From assembly GCF_026212465.1 (NCBI RefSeq), contig NC_080063.1:6108515-6172514 (forward strand): a DNA stretch of 64,000 nucleotides, in the 5' to 3' direction. The DNA comes from Amaranthus tricolor (Eukaryota > Streptophyta > Magnoliopsida > Caryophyllales > Amaranthaceae). A program made the position numbers and the translations under genes. Below the pieces are notes generated by a model. That model ran no database searches and was not told the DNA's origin. It was given only the letters and a program-made list of their open reading frames with translations. This document shows, piece by piece, positions 1 to 18,944 of the stretch. Within the stretch, counting starts at the first letter, position 1; every line of letters begins with the position of its first letter.

Positions 1-1370
1 TGATCATGAGCTTCAATGCCAAGCTCACACCCGTGTTTAAACTCAAACACACAATGCTTGTCTTCCTCAAGGTAGGCATCCTTGACACTTGTAAGACGAT
101 TCTCAATGGACAATTCCAGCCCTCTACTTTCACCCATATGACCATGCCTATCATAAATTGTCATCTCCTGGTGACAAGTAGAAGCACTAACAGCAGAACT
201 AGGCAGCGTAACACCCTGAAAGACATACAAGGATTTCACCTTGACACCCTTAAGTATCAAATCCGAACCCTTAAAGAAACTCACTTCCCCATTGCTAAAC
301 TCACCCTTGAGCCCCAAATCATCTAAGGTCCCAAGCGATATCAAGTTCTTCTCCAATGCAGGAACATGCCTCACCTTAGTCAAAGTAACCCTTCTCCCAT
401 CACTAGTCCGAAGTCTCATGGAACCAATACCTACTACTTCACATGGAGTACCGTTAGCAATCGTAATTGAAGTCCCAAAACAAGACTCATAAGTATCAAA
501 CCAATCCCGACGAGGACTCATACGGAACGAACTACCAGAATCAAGAATCCAGCTATCAACCAAATCACTAGACTCAACACAACTAATCAATGCTAAATCT
601 TCCTCCGAATCATAGCTCTTGTTCTGTTTACTTTCGACTACTGTGGCATGAGATTTATTCTTTAATTCTGGACATTTAGACCTAAAATGTCCTGGTTCCC
701 GACAGTGATAACACATTATGGTCTTAGTGTTGCTAGACACATCTCTACTATTACAAGTATTCCACCTAGCACCGTTACTATTGTTAGACCCCTTATTCTT
801 TCTAGAATTTCTACCCGACCTAACAACTAACCCACTGCCATAATTCTCATTATCACCTGTCGCCTTTTGACGCAACTCCCTAGTATAAAGTGCTACCTTC
901 ACTTCTTCTAGGGTCAACGAGTCTTTGCCAACCACAAAAGACTCCACAAAGTTCTCATAACTATTCAGTAGAGAAACAAGCAATATTAACGTTGCATCCT
1001 CATCATCTATCTTAACTTCTAAATTACGCAAATCTAGTAAAATAGAATTAAGATTTTCTAGATGATCCCTTAATGGCGTACCTGACTGCATCCTGAGGCT
1101 AAACAACCGCTGTTTCAGTAGTAATTTGTTGGTTAAAGATTTTGTCATGTATAGTGACTCCAATTTTAACCATAATTCTGCGGCCGTCTCCTGATCAGCA
1201 ACCTCCGTGATGATATGATCATCAAGACTTAGTAAGATGGTAGAATGAGCCTTCTCTTCCATCACTACTAACTGTTCATCAGTCCATTCGTTTCTAGATC
1301 CCGACGTAGACGCCGCACTCTTTGGGATCAACGGACGCCAAATCTGCAACTGCTTTAATAACACCTTCAT
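1..1370 (-). CDS. Ty1/copia gag-protease, partial (leaves window at left edge)
   Basis: One frame stays open from an ATG at 1370 to base 1 and continues outside the window. It encodes a copia UBN2-type gag (WTDEQLVVMEEKAHSTI near the start, then ETAAELWLKLESLY). A zinc knuckle of the CX2CX4HX4C type (CYHCREPGHFRSKC) follows at about 668-718. Next come the protease active-site region (WILDSGSS, about 530-550) and the gag-pre-integrase stretch. Integrase and RT would lie to the left. The usual gag N-terminus of about 25 residues before WKMKMK-like sequence is missing: the frame passes straight into LTR-like DNA. No internal stop was met in the parts I translated. The protein would normally form virus-like particles and process the polyprotein; this copy is probably defective. 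Confidence 0.85.
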   Translation of the reverse strand, partial: MKVLLKQLQIWRPLIPKSAASTSGSRNEWTDEQLVVMEEKAHSTILLSLDDHIITEVADQETAAELWLKLESLYMTKSLTNKLLLKQRLFSLRMQSGTPLRDHLENLNSILLDLRNLEVKIDDEDATLILLVSLLNSYENFVESFVVGKDSLTLEEVKVALYTRELRQKATGDNENYGSGLVVRSGRNSRKNKGSNNSNGARWNTCNSRDVSSNTKTIMCYHCREPGHFRSKCPELKNKSHATVVESKQNKSYDSEEDLALISCVESSDLVDSWILDSGSSFRMSPRRDWFDTYESCFGTSITIANGTPCEVVGIGSMRLRTSDGRRVTLTKVRHVPALEKNLISLGTLDDLGLKGEFSNGEVSFFKGSDLILKGVKVKSLYVFQGVTLPSSAVSASTCHQEMTIYDRHGHMGESRGLELSIENRLTSVKDAYLEEDKHCVFEFKHGCELGIEAHD

Positions 1371-1790
1371 CTTAACGTGGTTCACTATCAACGTGATAGC
1401 TACATCCACCGGCACCGAGAATAAACTTTTCACTATAAACCGGGAGATTACAAGATGAACACGAGAAACCACAACAATGGCTCTCCAAGCTTTTTCTCTC
1501 TTAGTTTTCCTCACTTTGTGTTTTGCATTGCATCCTATTCTAATTCTAATTACATGGGGCCTTATATAGTATACCTAATAATAAAAAGAAATTAGGGTTA
1601 AGAAAATACAAAAAATCGTCAAATACTAAGAGTAACCGGCCAAAAACGTGCCAAGAAACCGCCATTACGCGAGCCGTATAAAACTACGCGAGCCGCGAAA
1701 CTGAGACAGAACCTACTCCGCGCCCTGCGGATTGGGACAGCAGGTACTCCGCGCCCCGCGGAGTTCACTCTGTTCGAGTCACCACATTTC
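1371..1790 (-). repeat. Copia LTR remnant joined directly to gag
   Basis: Read on the minus strand this holds a TATA-like box (TATATAAGG, plus-strand 1562-1570) followed by U5-like sequence that runs without a break into the gag frame at 1370. The tRNA primer-binding motif (TGGTATCAGAGC) that should separate LTR from gag is absent, so an internal deletion is inferred. The distal part (about 1660-1770) is unusually GC-rich, with several GCGAGCCG and CTCCGCGCCC motifs. The outer LTR border was not found. Confidence 0.55.
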
Positions 1791-1794
1791 AGCA

Positions 1795-1945
1795 CCCACC
1801 AATCGGAAACAGCCCTCTTTGTATCACTAACAAGGGTAAGATTGCGTACATTCGACTTCCAAACCCACCGTAGATGGGAGCCATTTAATGGTGTTGGGGT
1901 AATGTTGTGTGATGAAGCAAGTGTCTTTATTGAAAAATAAAAAAA
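1795..1945 (+). repeat. Au-type SINE copy 1
   Basis: The order GGAAACAGCC, a CTCTTTG stretch, GGTAAGATTGCGTACATTCGA, then GGGAGCCATTTAATGG and TTGGGGTAATGTTGTG matches the 3' body of plant Au/TS SINEs. The 5' tRNA-related head is not recognisable. The copy ends in an A-rich tail. Confidence 0.6.
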
Positions 1946-1965
1946 ATGTTTGCTATTAAGGGCTA

Positions 1966-2055
1966 ATCGGAAACGACCTCTTTGTTATCACTAACAAAAG
2001 GTAAGGTTGCGCACATTCGACTCCCTAAACCCCCTGGATGGAAGCCATTTAATGG
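1966..2055 (+). repeat. Au-type SINE copy 2 (short)
   Basis: A second copy of the same unit (TCGGAAACGACCTCTTTG through GCCATTTAATGGTA), cut off before the TTGTG tail and followed at once by copy 3. Confidence 0.6.
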
Positions 2056-2190
2056 TATCGGAAACGACCTCTTTGTTATAACTAACAAAAGGTAAGATTG
2101 CGCACATCCGATTCCCTAAACCCCCTAGATGGGAGCCATTTAATGGTATTGGGATAATGTTGTGCAATGAAGCAAGTGTCTTTTTCTCGA
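2056..2190 (+). repeat. Au-type SINE copy 3
   Basis: Third adjacent copy, closer to copy 2 than to copy 1 (shared GGAAACGACCTCTTTGTTA). It ends in GGGATAATGTTGTG and an A-rich run. All three copies sit in the intron-like DNA upstream of the TBL exons. Confidence 0.6.
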
Positions 2191-2360
2191 AAAAAAGTTC
2201 CTACGTATATGTTTGATTTCTAGAATGCAACACGAGCTTGAACTGAAATGAAGGTTTCAAGTAACAAAGCTTGTTGTTATCCTTTTGTAGTAGTTTTTCA
2301 TTTCTCTTTGAAATAAATGGAAATAATGAGATATTAATTCAATTGCCCTTTACTATGCAG

Positions 2361-4048
2361 AATTATAATGCCTCAGTTGAATTCCTGTGGGCTCCTTTAC
2401 TTGTTGATTCGAATTCTGATGACCCTGTAAATCATAGATTAAGTGATCGTATAATCCGTCCAGATTCTGCTACAAGGCATCTTTCTAAATGGGAGAATGC
2501 AGATATACTTGTCTTCAATACATATTTGTGGTGGAGGCAAGGACCTGTTAAGCTAATGTAAGTATGGTTCCTATTTCTTGGAATAGAAATAACTTGATGA
2601 TAATGACTAATGGGTTTCGTAAATCATATCATTTTCCAGGTGGAGTAGTGAAGAAAATGGAGTTTGTGAAGAGTTGGATGGTCGACCAGCCATGGAGTTG
2701 GCCATGAAAACGTGGGCTGATTGGGTGGATTCTTATGTCGATCCTCTAGAGAAGCGAGTATTTTTTGTAACTATGTCTCCGACTCATATGCGGTGAGTGC
2801 CCAACCACCCATTTTCAGAACCTTGTCGTTCAGGTTTTACACTAGCCATACTAGCATAGTGAAAATTTAGCTCAATGTAACATAAGTTGATAACTAATTC
2901 GATTTTCGAATTCACGATTCGCTCAAATTTGCTTAAGAATAGCCCAAAACCAATCATAATTCGCATTTTTCGATTTGCGATTTGTGAGGAGATTAGCGAA
3001 TCATGTGACATAGCCGGTCAGTGTACTTTGTTAATCTTGATGTGTTAAGTGTTATATAAAAAAACTTGTTCCTATCCTCTGCTAAACCTTCTTCTGTTTG
3101 ATACTACTATTATTGTCCTTCCGTACACACAATACTTTCCTCAAGGTACACAAGGTAAGTTCAGAAAATTGTTACAATCATATTGATTCAATCAAAAACA
3201 GAAATAGAACAAAATGATATGTTCTAGGATTGACAAAATGCAGTGTTCTTTGATACTGTAAAACCGGATATTGAAAGAAGTCGGAAATGATGTGTTCAAG
3301 GATTGACACTGAAAATGCATTCTTTGATACTGTGGTTGTTTGTATACGAATGACGCAGAAGGGGACACTGTTAGAGTATATAACATATCAGGGCCTCAAC
3401 TATTGGCTTAAGTTTTTGATTGAGTTGGTTCCTTGACATGGATCAAGGTATGAAGAGGGTTTGTGCTGCATTCACACTTCTAGCCCAAAGAGTTCTCGTA
3501 TAAGGGGGCGTGTTAGAGTATATAATATATCTTGAGACCTCAACCATTAGCTTAAGACCTCAACCATTAGCTTAAGCTTTTGGTTAAGTTGGTTCCTTGA
3601 CGGATACTATCATTACACTTTTCGTGAAACAACTATTAGCTAATTCACTTATAGAAACATCCGTTTTGTTGAATTGACGATCTGATAGTTTCCATTTTTT
3701 ACTTGCTTTGCTTTCAGGAGTCAAGAGTGGAATCCAGAAAGACAAGGAAATTGCTACAATGAGACTAACCCCATTACTCAGGAGAATTACTGGGGAAATG
3801 ATTCTGATGTGCCTACAATGAGAATGGTAGAAAAAATTCTTAGCCGATTAGGATCAAAGGTAAGAGTTCTCAATATCACTCAGCTTTCTGAGTATCGTAA
3901 AGACGGTCATCCTTCTATTTATCGCAAGTTTTGGGAAACGCTTAGTCCCGAACAATTGTCGAAACCCGAATCCTATTCTGATTGTATACATTGGTGCTTG
4001 CCTGGTGTTCCTGATGTATGGAATGAACTACTATTTCATTTTTTATAG
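2361..4048 (+). CDS. TRICHOME BIREFRINGENCE-LIKE protein, C-terminal exons
   Basis: Exons 2361-2557, 2640-2792 and 3718-4048 join in frame with clean GT..AG borders. They encode the C-terminal PC-esterase half of a TBL protein: YNASVEFLWAPLLV, NTYLWWRQGPVKL, RVFFVTMSPTH, EWNPERQGNCYNET, NITQLSEYRKDGHPS, then SDCIHWCLPGVPDVWNELL with the conserved DxxH motif. TBL proteins are Golgi enzymes, most of them O-acetylating xylan or other wall polysaccharides. The sequence is nearest the ESK1/TBL31-35 type, but the exact member is not resolved. The first exon in the window begins right after an AG acceptor, in phase 0. The N-terminal exons (TM anchor, GDS motif) are not in the window, because the DNA to the left is SINE and copia sequence. 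Either they lie beyond the left edge across a long TE-filled intron, or the gene is 5'-truncated. Confidence 0.85.
3365..3605 (+). repeat. Dispersed repeat in TBL intron, partly duplicated
   Basis: The motif TTAGAGTATATAAYATATC followed by CCTCAACYATTRGCTTAAG and GGTTCCTTGAC occurs at 3371-3437 and again at 3511-3602. In the second copy the phrase ACCTCAACCATTAGCTTAAG is itself repeated. The same family recurs at 27055-27370 and, inverted, at 31046-31260. Confidence 0.55.
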
Positions 4049-4847
4049 GAACCTTGAATACAAATTGTAGGTATGCTTTTTCTAATGTCAATTACTGAAT
4101 TGTGCAATTGTTTGGAATTTCACCATTTTGTGGTTTTTTTTTTTTTGGGAAGTCCAACAAGTGCTAATGCTCTTAGGTAAATCATCACAGGGAAATTTTA
4201 TTTAATTTTATTTAATCGTAAGTGCAGAGTGTACTCTATTTCTACACAGTGAGAACAAAATATATGAGATAGTTGTATCTAAAGCTACTAAGAACTAGAA
4301 TTAATTGGGTATGAAATATATAGCTAAAGGTCTAGGATATTAGAATCACCCAATTTGTATATGGACATCAACTGTTCCTTAAAATTTATATATTTACATA
4401 TCAAAAGCGTAATAAAAGCGATGTATTAATTTCATACTTTTTGTCTTATTATCTAACTTATTAGATTAAAATTTTATTAGCTTAAATCTCGTACTTTTGT
4501 CTTGTTAATTTAACCAATAAGTATTTAACTGAAATTTATCCTAAATCTAAATTACAAATATTCTCACACTTTTGTTTTACTAGGTTAACAAAGACATATT
4601 AGTTCAAGATTAATCGGCGTATATTTATTTACAAATTCATGATTCTATAAATATTTGGTAATAACCTCATTTCATGCTTAAACTGGGATTATTCCTTCTA
4701 CGTAGATATAAATTCTACTCTTGAGTTTGGACGTATTAATAAACACTATAAGTCTAGATATGATATAAAACATGGACATAAGTATATCATTGCACATAAA
4801 TATAAGCTTAAAATCTATCAATTTAAAAGACACAAGTGAAGAATTAA

Positions 4848-4897
<50 letters not shown>

Positions 4898-6866
4898 TAC
4901 TGACAAAAGAAATAAATGTAATCTACAATTAATGACCACCAAAGATTTAAAAATTAAAAATCTCACGAATTTATGAAAATTTTATTATCCCTCTAATGAT
5001 GGTCTACCTAATTCCCTACCTTATGACTCACATTTTTTATGTCACTAACACCTAGCAATATGAGATGCAAAAATTGAAAATTCCCTCTTCTCATCTCTTA
5101 TTTTTTTTTCTTGGCACTCATTAACTATTTCAAATTAGCTAGGCTTTTTTCTTTTCTAAAATATTCCTTTTTCAATAATAATATGTACAAACTCACCTAT
5201 CAAATAATAAAATGCTAAAAGGCAAACATAAGCTAAGCTCATACTAATAATGGGATACAAAACGCAATAAAATTAGCAGTTAATTTCAATTATTCTCCCA
5301 AGCGTGCCTTTTACAATAGATGAAGTAAGAGGGTCTTCAACAACCTTAAAGATAATATTAAGCTCAAAATTCACAAAGGTCAACAAAAACCTTAGATATA
5401 TCAATGTCAACCTCATACCCTAGTCCTTAGATATAAAATTAAGCTCAAAATAAACAAAAGCCTACAGCAACCCTAGATATAAAATTAAGCTCAAACCAAC
5501 CCCTTGTCAACCTCCCCTCTCCTTCCTTGCCTTCCTTAAAATGCTTCCAAGTTCCAATCACCTTTGAGTAAACCAACTTCAGTTTGTGTAAAACGGATGC
5601 TCTTTTTAGACAATGATTTTGCTATTCCTTTGGGACAGAATTGGGCTGGGAAAATTACAGATGATGCTGAATCAATACTCTGACGCATACTATTCATTAA
5701 ATATCATGTTTCCTCTCCTGTACAATACTGGTATGATCCTACAAAAACTATACCGGTTCACACTACGTAGTCGAATCAAATAGCAGAAACATACAGAGAT
5801 GAATGCGGTTTAAGGCTATATCAAGTAACTCCTACGCAATGGCATCTGCATCCAAAGCACCCTTCGTCAGCTGAACACTTGAGTTAGCCTTTGATTAATT
5901 GATTATACTATTGCACAAGAATCGACACAAGTCCATGAACAAAAAAGGTCCACCCTGCAACATAGAGGTTCAATTGTGTGTTATGCGTATCATGAGATTC
6001 CAGACAAGGCCAAATACAACCCTTAGATACATGCTTCATCTGGTTCTTTTTTTGACGAGCGCTTCATCCAATTAGTCTGAACTCTGAACTTGGGTGGTGA
6101 CTTGATACACGGAGAAGCTAACTGAATTTACAGAGCTCATACACTATATTCAACATTTCCACATGTCATTCATGCAAACGCTTCCTTATTCATTAGGTAT
6201 ACGCGCCAACAAAAGCTGAGAGCTGAACACACATAGGCAGGACATTACAAAAGAAAGAAAAAATATCAGCACTAGGAAATTTCCCTTCCATGCTTGAAGA
6301 AAAAACATCCAAAAGTGATCAATTTTTTATTAATTACTCATGTCAATGACTTGTATCAACTGTTAAATTCCCCATGGATTCTAGGCCTTGGCATTTTACT
6401 TGTATTCATGTCAATAACTAGTATGAACGTTTTCCAGATTACTTCAATTTGTCAATTAAGTAAACAAGCACATGGATGGTCAAGTATCATTGCAATCAAA
6501 GAACCTATTAAGTGTACGTCACCTATGTCTTTTTTACTGTTCTGCCTTTATGATTGTTTTTATTTATTTGGTCATGTTATTAGCCTAATTTTTATCTTGC
6601 ATTGCCTTGTCGTGTTTTTTGTCTTGTCTTGTTTGCTTTCCTTTGTTGGTATCTTTCGAGTTGGAGACTCCATGGTCGCATCCTCATTTATGGGTATAGT
6701 TTATCATCTTTCCTCCCTCTAGTAAGTATGTAAACCTTCGAGTCACCATGAATTTAGAATAATGCTGTCATGCATCAGCAGGAAGCTACATTCATACATA
6801 CAATGATCTAAAAGTATACTTGTTAATCTTACTAAGAGTTAGCATATGAACTTACAAGGCAATCAA
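4049..6866. other. Intergenic, no gene seen
   Basis: AT-rich DNA between the convergent TBL and BRCA2 genes. It contains a 45-base A tract at 4851-4895. A 142-codon hydrophobic open frame at 6294-6722 has no recognisable similarity, lies next to the BRCA2 3' end and is most likely chance. Confidence 0.6.
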
Positions 6867-14937
<8,071 letters not shown>

Positions 14938-15500
14938 CCGGTTTCGTTGAAGAAAATTGTTCAATTTCCCGGTGAAATTGTATGATTAGGGCTTTTTTCC
15001 CTCTTCTCAATTACTCTAAGAACGGATGTTTTCGGAATGGAATGCTTTTAGCGGAAATTTTCCTTTTAAGGCGGGAAGTTTGAATTCTTATTAATAAGGT
15101 ACTCCTTTAATTCATATTAAATATTAAATGTTTCATTTTCATTTTATATTTTCATTTATAATAATACTTTATCAGTTTGTTTTCTTTTTATTCAAAATAT
15201 AGGAAGAAATCAAGATAAATAATAATTTCACGATAGATATTATAAAAATTAGGTAAAATAATATAAACAATAAAAATTCAATTGATTAAAATGTATGTAT
15301 AATAATGTCATTAAATTTCATTAGGTGTACGTAAAATAAATACATTGAGAATTAAAATGTAAATTAATTTTTATTCTTATTAGAGTGTAAGTGTAATAAT
15401 TTTGTTAAATTCTATTAATTACTAATATAGAATCATTTTAAATAAGGATAATATTTTTAAATTTTCAAATGAAAAATATAAAAAAGAAAAAAATACAGAG
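14938..15500. other. BRCA2 upstream region, otherwise featureless
   Basis: Apart from the GC-richer first 130 bp this is AT-rich sequence with no gene, clear TATA box or repeat that I can support. Confidence 0.5.
15070..15077 (-). promoter_or_regulatory. E2F-like site upstream of BRCA2
   Basis: GGCGGGAA (TTCCCGCC on the gene strand) lies about 135 bp upstream of the BRCA2 start codon. E2F/DP sites of this type are common at S-phase and DNA-repair gene promoters. It is one short match, so function is inferred. Confidence 0.35.
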
Positions 15501-15654
15501 GAAATATTTTTGGACGCATATTTACATCTTTTTATTTGATTCCTTCTTTAATTTGTGCATAAAAACACCTTTTTGTGGGGATCCTCTTGATAATTTTGCA
15601 TCTGGACGGTACAGTGCACAAGGTCTTAAGGCATGGGGTGTTCTTGAGTGAGAA

Positions 15655-15765
15655 GCAATGAAGATTGAGTGAGAAGATCTGATTACTTGATTTTCGTTGC
15701 GCGTTTTTTTTGCAGATGAAGATTGAGTGAGAAGATCTGAATACTTGATTTTCATTGTGCGTTTG
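15655..15765 (+). repeat. 60-bp direct repeat, two copies
   Basis: The phrase GAAGATTGAGTGAGAAGATC followed by TGAWTACTTGATTTTC is present at about 15660-15695 and again at about 15719-15755. It lies upstream of the ERD2-like fragment, so it may be in the transplanted 5' flank of that gene. Confidence 0.7.
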
Positions 15766-16009
15766 GTGCTGGGTTTTTATATTATCAGTTTGATTTGAAA
15801 ACTCATATTTGATTTTTGCTCTCAATCTGAACAAGGTATTTTTTTTATCAGAGTTTTCATTTTTACACAAAAAATTTAGGGTTTTGTGAAAATTAGGGTT
15901 TTTGTTTGATTCTCAATTTTTTTTCTGGTCTTTCCAAATTAATAATCTCTGCAAAATCTTCTCCAATTTCCCATAGTTTTCTCAATTAACCCACTAATCA
16001 TTTTCAATA

Positions 16010-16160
16010 ATGAAGGGAGGAAAACGAACCCCTGTACAAGCTGTAACTCTATGGGTACGAAGACAACCTCCAATGGTGGAAAGCTTTTCTTGCTGTGATT
16101 ACAGGAATGGCTGCTTTAGTTTAACTCACTCATCTATTCCTGCTTCTCCTCCTCCAAACC
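16010..16160 (+). pseudogene. ERD2-like (ER lumen receptor family) first-exon fragment
   Basis: The ATG at 16010 opens MKGGKRTPVQAVTLWVRRQ, followed by PPMV, the N-terminus of plant ERD2-like K/HDEL-receptor family proteins. An extra G at about 16078 then shifts the frame. In the next frame the expected KAFLAVITGMAALV continues from 16079 to about 16125 and ends at a TAA. No later exons (the HDHDNLF region and so on) were found downstream. It is a broken, truncated copy. Family members are seven-TM Golgi/ER proteins, but this piece can make no functional product. Confidence 0.7.
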
Positions 16161-17137
16161 TGGTAATCTCCTCCTCCAATTCGTTCTTATTTCTTTTGAT
16201 TTTTCTGATATTGATTTGGTTTTGAAGAAACAATAACTCAAATCGTCATCTTCATTTTCAGGTAACCAGGTTTATTTTTTGATTTTTCAGCAATTTATCC
16301 TTTTTACTTGCTTTTTTTTGTAGGTTTTAATGGGGATTTTATAAGGGGGTTTACTTTGAGTAATTTACTAACTTCATCATCATCTTCATTTTGATGCTTG
16401 ATTATCTTCAACTTTCTCCTATTGTTCGTTGACCTTTTTGGGTATTTCATGTTCTCTCCTTTATTTATTGAATTTGATTTTAAATGTAAATTCTTCAATC
16501 TAATGATTCCGAATATTGTTTTTGATTTTTGGGTTTTTGTTTGCAAATGAATTGAACCCCAAATTTATTCTGTTTTTAATTTAGTCTTTTTACAATTATA
16601 TTTTTTATGTAAATAAAATCTCATTACTTAGGTTTTATGGTAAAAACCAGAGTAAATTATAACTTAGGAGCTGTGCTTCATCTATTCTGATTTCTGATTA
16701 ATTTTGAGATCTAAGTTTAATTTATTTACTTTGTCTATGCTATTTTGTCTATGATTTATTTCGATGAGCTAAATATTTATAGTTTTTTGGTTTTTATTTT
16801 AAGCGAACAAATTAAAATAAATTATTAAATTATGTGCACTATTTTTTACATGTGACGTTTGCTACCAAGTACCAAGAAGCAACATTCGATCCTTTCAAAC
16901 CCTATACACGAGAGTAATTGATTCATTTCCAACAACCTAATGTTATTATTGTAACACAATTTGCTAAATTAGCCCAACTCGGGTACTTATGTTAGACCCG
17001 GTTACATGACCGAGTGCCAATGAGAGTAGTGTCTAATCTCCGTCACCTATCTTTAAGTGTTGAAAAATGATATGGTTGGTCGATTCGATAATAGATCCCA
17101 GACAGGAATTAGTATTCAATCTGTCCATTGGATTTCA

Positions 17138-17385
17138 GGTGACGATAGCAGGAAAGGCTGCTGTTATTTTACTTGCTCCTCACAAAGCCTTTAACTGAGC
17201 AGCATGGAACAGGGCGTTGTTGATTGCCATGGGAATTGTAAGGAAGCTTTTGCCTGAGAAGAAAACCCAGAAAAGGGTTGCATTGCCCATCGATATTCAA
17301 TACTCATAAGGTTGACAGAACATCCACAAACGAGGAGATGAACAAATTGATTAATGAGGATGATCAAGAACAGGCGGTTTGAAAT
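17138..17385 (+). pseudogene. Unrecognised gene fragment with broken frame
   Basis: After a TTTCAG acceptor-like site, VTIAGKAAVILLAPHKAFN is read up to a TGA. The same frame then continues as RALLIAMGIVRKLLPEKKTQ and KRVALPID. Near 17300 the reading moves frame to HKVDRTSTNEEMNKLINEDDQ before a stop. The codon-like texture and splice site suggest the last exon of a real gene elsewhere, with a hydrophobic segment and a charged C-terminus. I do not recognise the family. Confidence 0.4.
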
Positions 17386-17640
17386 TAATTATCGTATCTG
17401 GTATACCATTTTATGAGGTCTTTTAAAGGTAGTGAAAATCAAACCGAGCTGTTAAATGGTATGAGAGCAAGTAGTCTATGGAATTGAAATTAGATTGTAG
17501 AAGTATTTATCCCTTAAAAGTGTGTTCTGTAATCAGGTGATTATATATTGTCAAATTCATAGCTTGATCAGATTTTCATAAAGTATAATTACTCTTAATT
17601 GTAAATGACTTGGATGATTGGATCCTACTTCACATAAGTG

Positions 17641-18120
17641 TCACTGGAGGTGTTCAACGGGACGGATCGATCTAACGGGTTAAGAATTAGGTCACATTTT
17701 AACGGGTTATTAGCGGGCTTTGGTGTAAAAGGTCGGGCTAGGCTGCATAATTTTAAGGATTAATTGCAAAAAAAATTGCTACTTTTTTATTAACAGCCAT
17801 TGGTATGAAGGGTCGGGCCGAGCTGCATAATTATAAGAATTAATTGCGAAAAAAATTGCTACTTTTTAAATATTTTTAAATGATATATTATATATATATA
17901 TATATATACAAGTGAGTTGATCCAACGAACCATAATGTATAATAAAAAAACTATTTTATGAATTTTTAAAAAGGGTCAAAATGAATTGGACTTAAATGGG
18001 TTTTGACCTGGATTGGACTTAAATGGGTTTTGACCCACTCCAGCCCATTTAACATTTTACATGACTCGTTCCGATCCGGTTTATTTAAATTTTGACCTTA
18101 GAATTTGTTACTTTGCCAAA
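17641..18120. repeat. Repeat block with about 65-bp direct duplication
   Basis: GGTCGGGCYRRGCTGCATAA followed by an AATTGCRAAAAAAATTGCTAC tail is present at about 17731-17792 and 17811-17863. A short TTAAATGGGTTTTGACC repeat follows at about 17992-18030. The G/T-rich TCGGG style is typical of decayed non-autonomous elements. No terminal repeats were found. Confidence 0.5.
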
Positions 18121-18944
18121 TAATCAAGTTTCACAACTTCTTAGATAAATATAAAACATCAATGATTATATTATAATAATAATAATAATTATTATTATTA
18201 TTATCTCCTTCTGGTTCTGGTTTCCCTTTTGAAGTCCTAAAGGAGGTATTAATTTGCTTTTTAAAAAGTTTGGTATCATTATTATTATTATAAGTGTGTT
18301 GAACTTAACTGTTAGGCTATTTTTATGCATAGTTCTGCAAATGCTGGAGTTCAGACTCGAGTTAATGATTTTTGCATTAGAATTTTGGGATTATTTTTTT
18401 TGGAGATAGTAGCTAATCCTATTATTTAAATCATTGTGCAATTGGGTGTTCTTCATATCAAACAAGAAGTTTTGGCTTAAAAAAGTAAAATTAATTCTAG
18501 ATAGATTTTATTCATTGATGCTCAAGGCTTATATAATTTCAACTTGGGGATAATCATTTTAATTTCAAATAAAGTCTCATGGTAATATAGCTCAATTAAG
18601 TGCAGTTTAAAGTTAATAACTTTAGCTGTTTTTAGGTGAAAAAAGATTATAATTGTGTATGATTTTACAATACCCTCTTTTGTTTTTTTGTTTTGTAAGG
18701 GGGTTTCAATGGTTCAGATTGGGTTCGAGATAGGGGAACGGGAGTGGGTATAAGTGGTGGTTATCAGGATGAGGGAAGGATAAAGGGTGTCTGGCGATAG
18801 GGGTGTGGAAGGCGGTGCGTGGAGATATGGAGGAAGGAATGGATGGTTGTGATGGAGCATTAGAGGTCTGGCCAACAATCATAGCCTTTTAATGTACTGT
18901 GACAGCCGTCTACTTTTTTTTTGCCAACAATCATCTCCTTTTAG

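Noticed and set aside
6294..6722. 142-codon hydrophobic open frame (MKKKHPKVINFLLITHVNDL...)
   Set aside because: No recognisable domain, odd Phe/Leu/Cys-rich composition from T-rich DNA, no splice or promoter context. It lies next to the BRCA2 3' end on the other strand.
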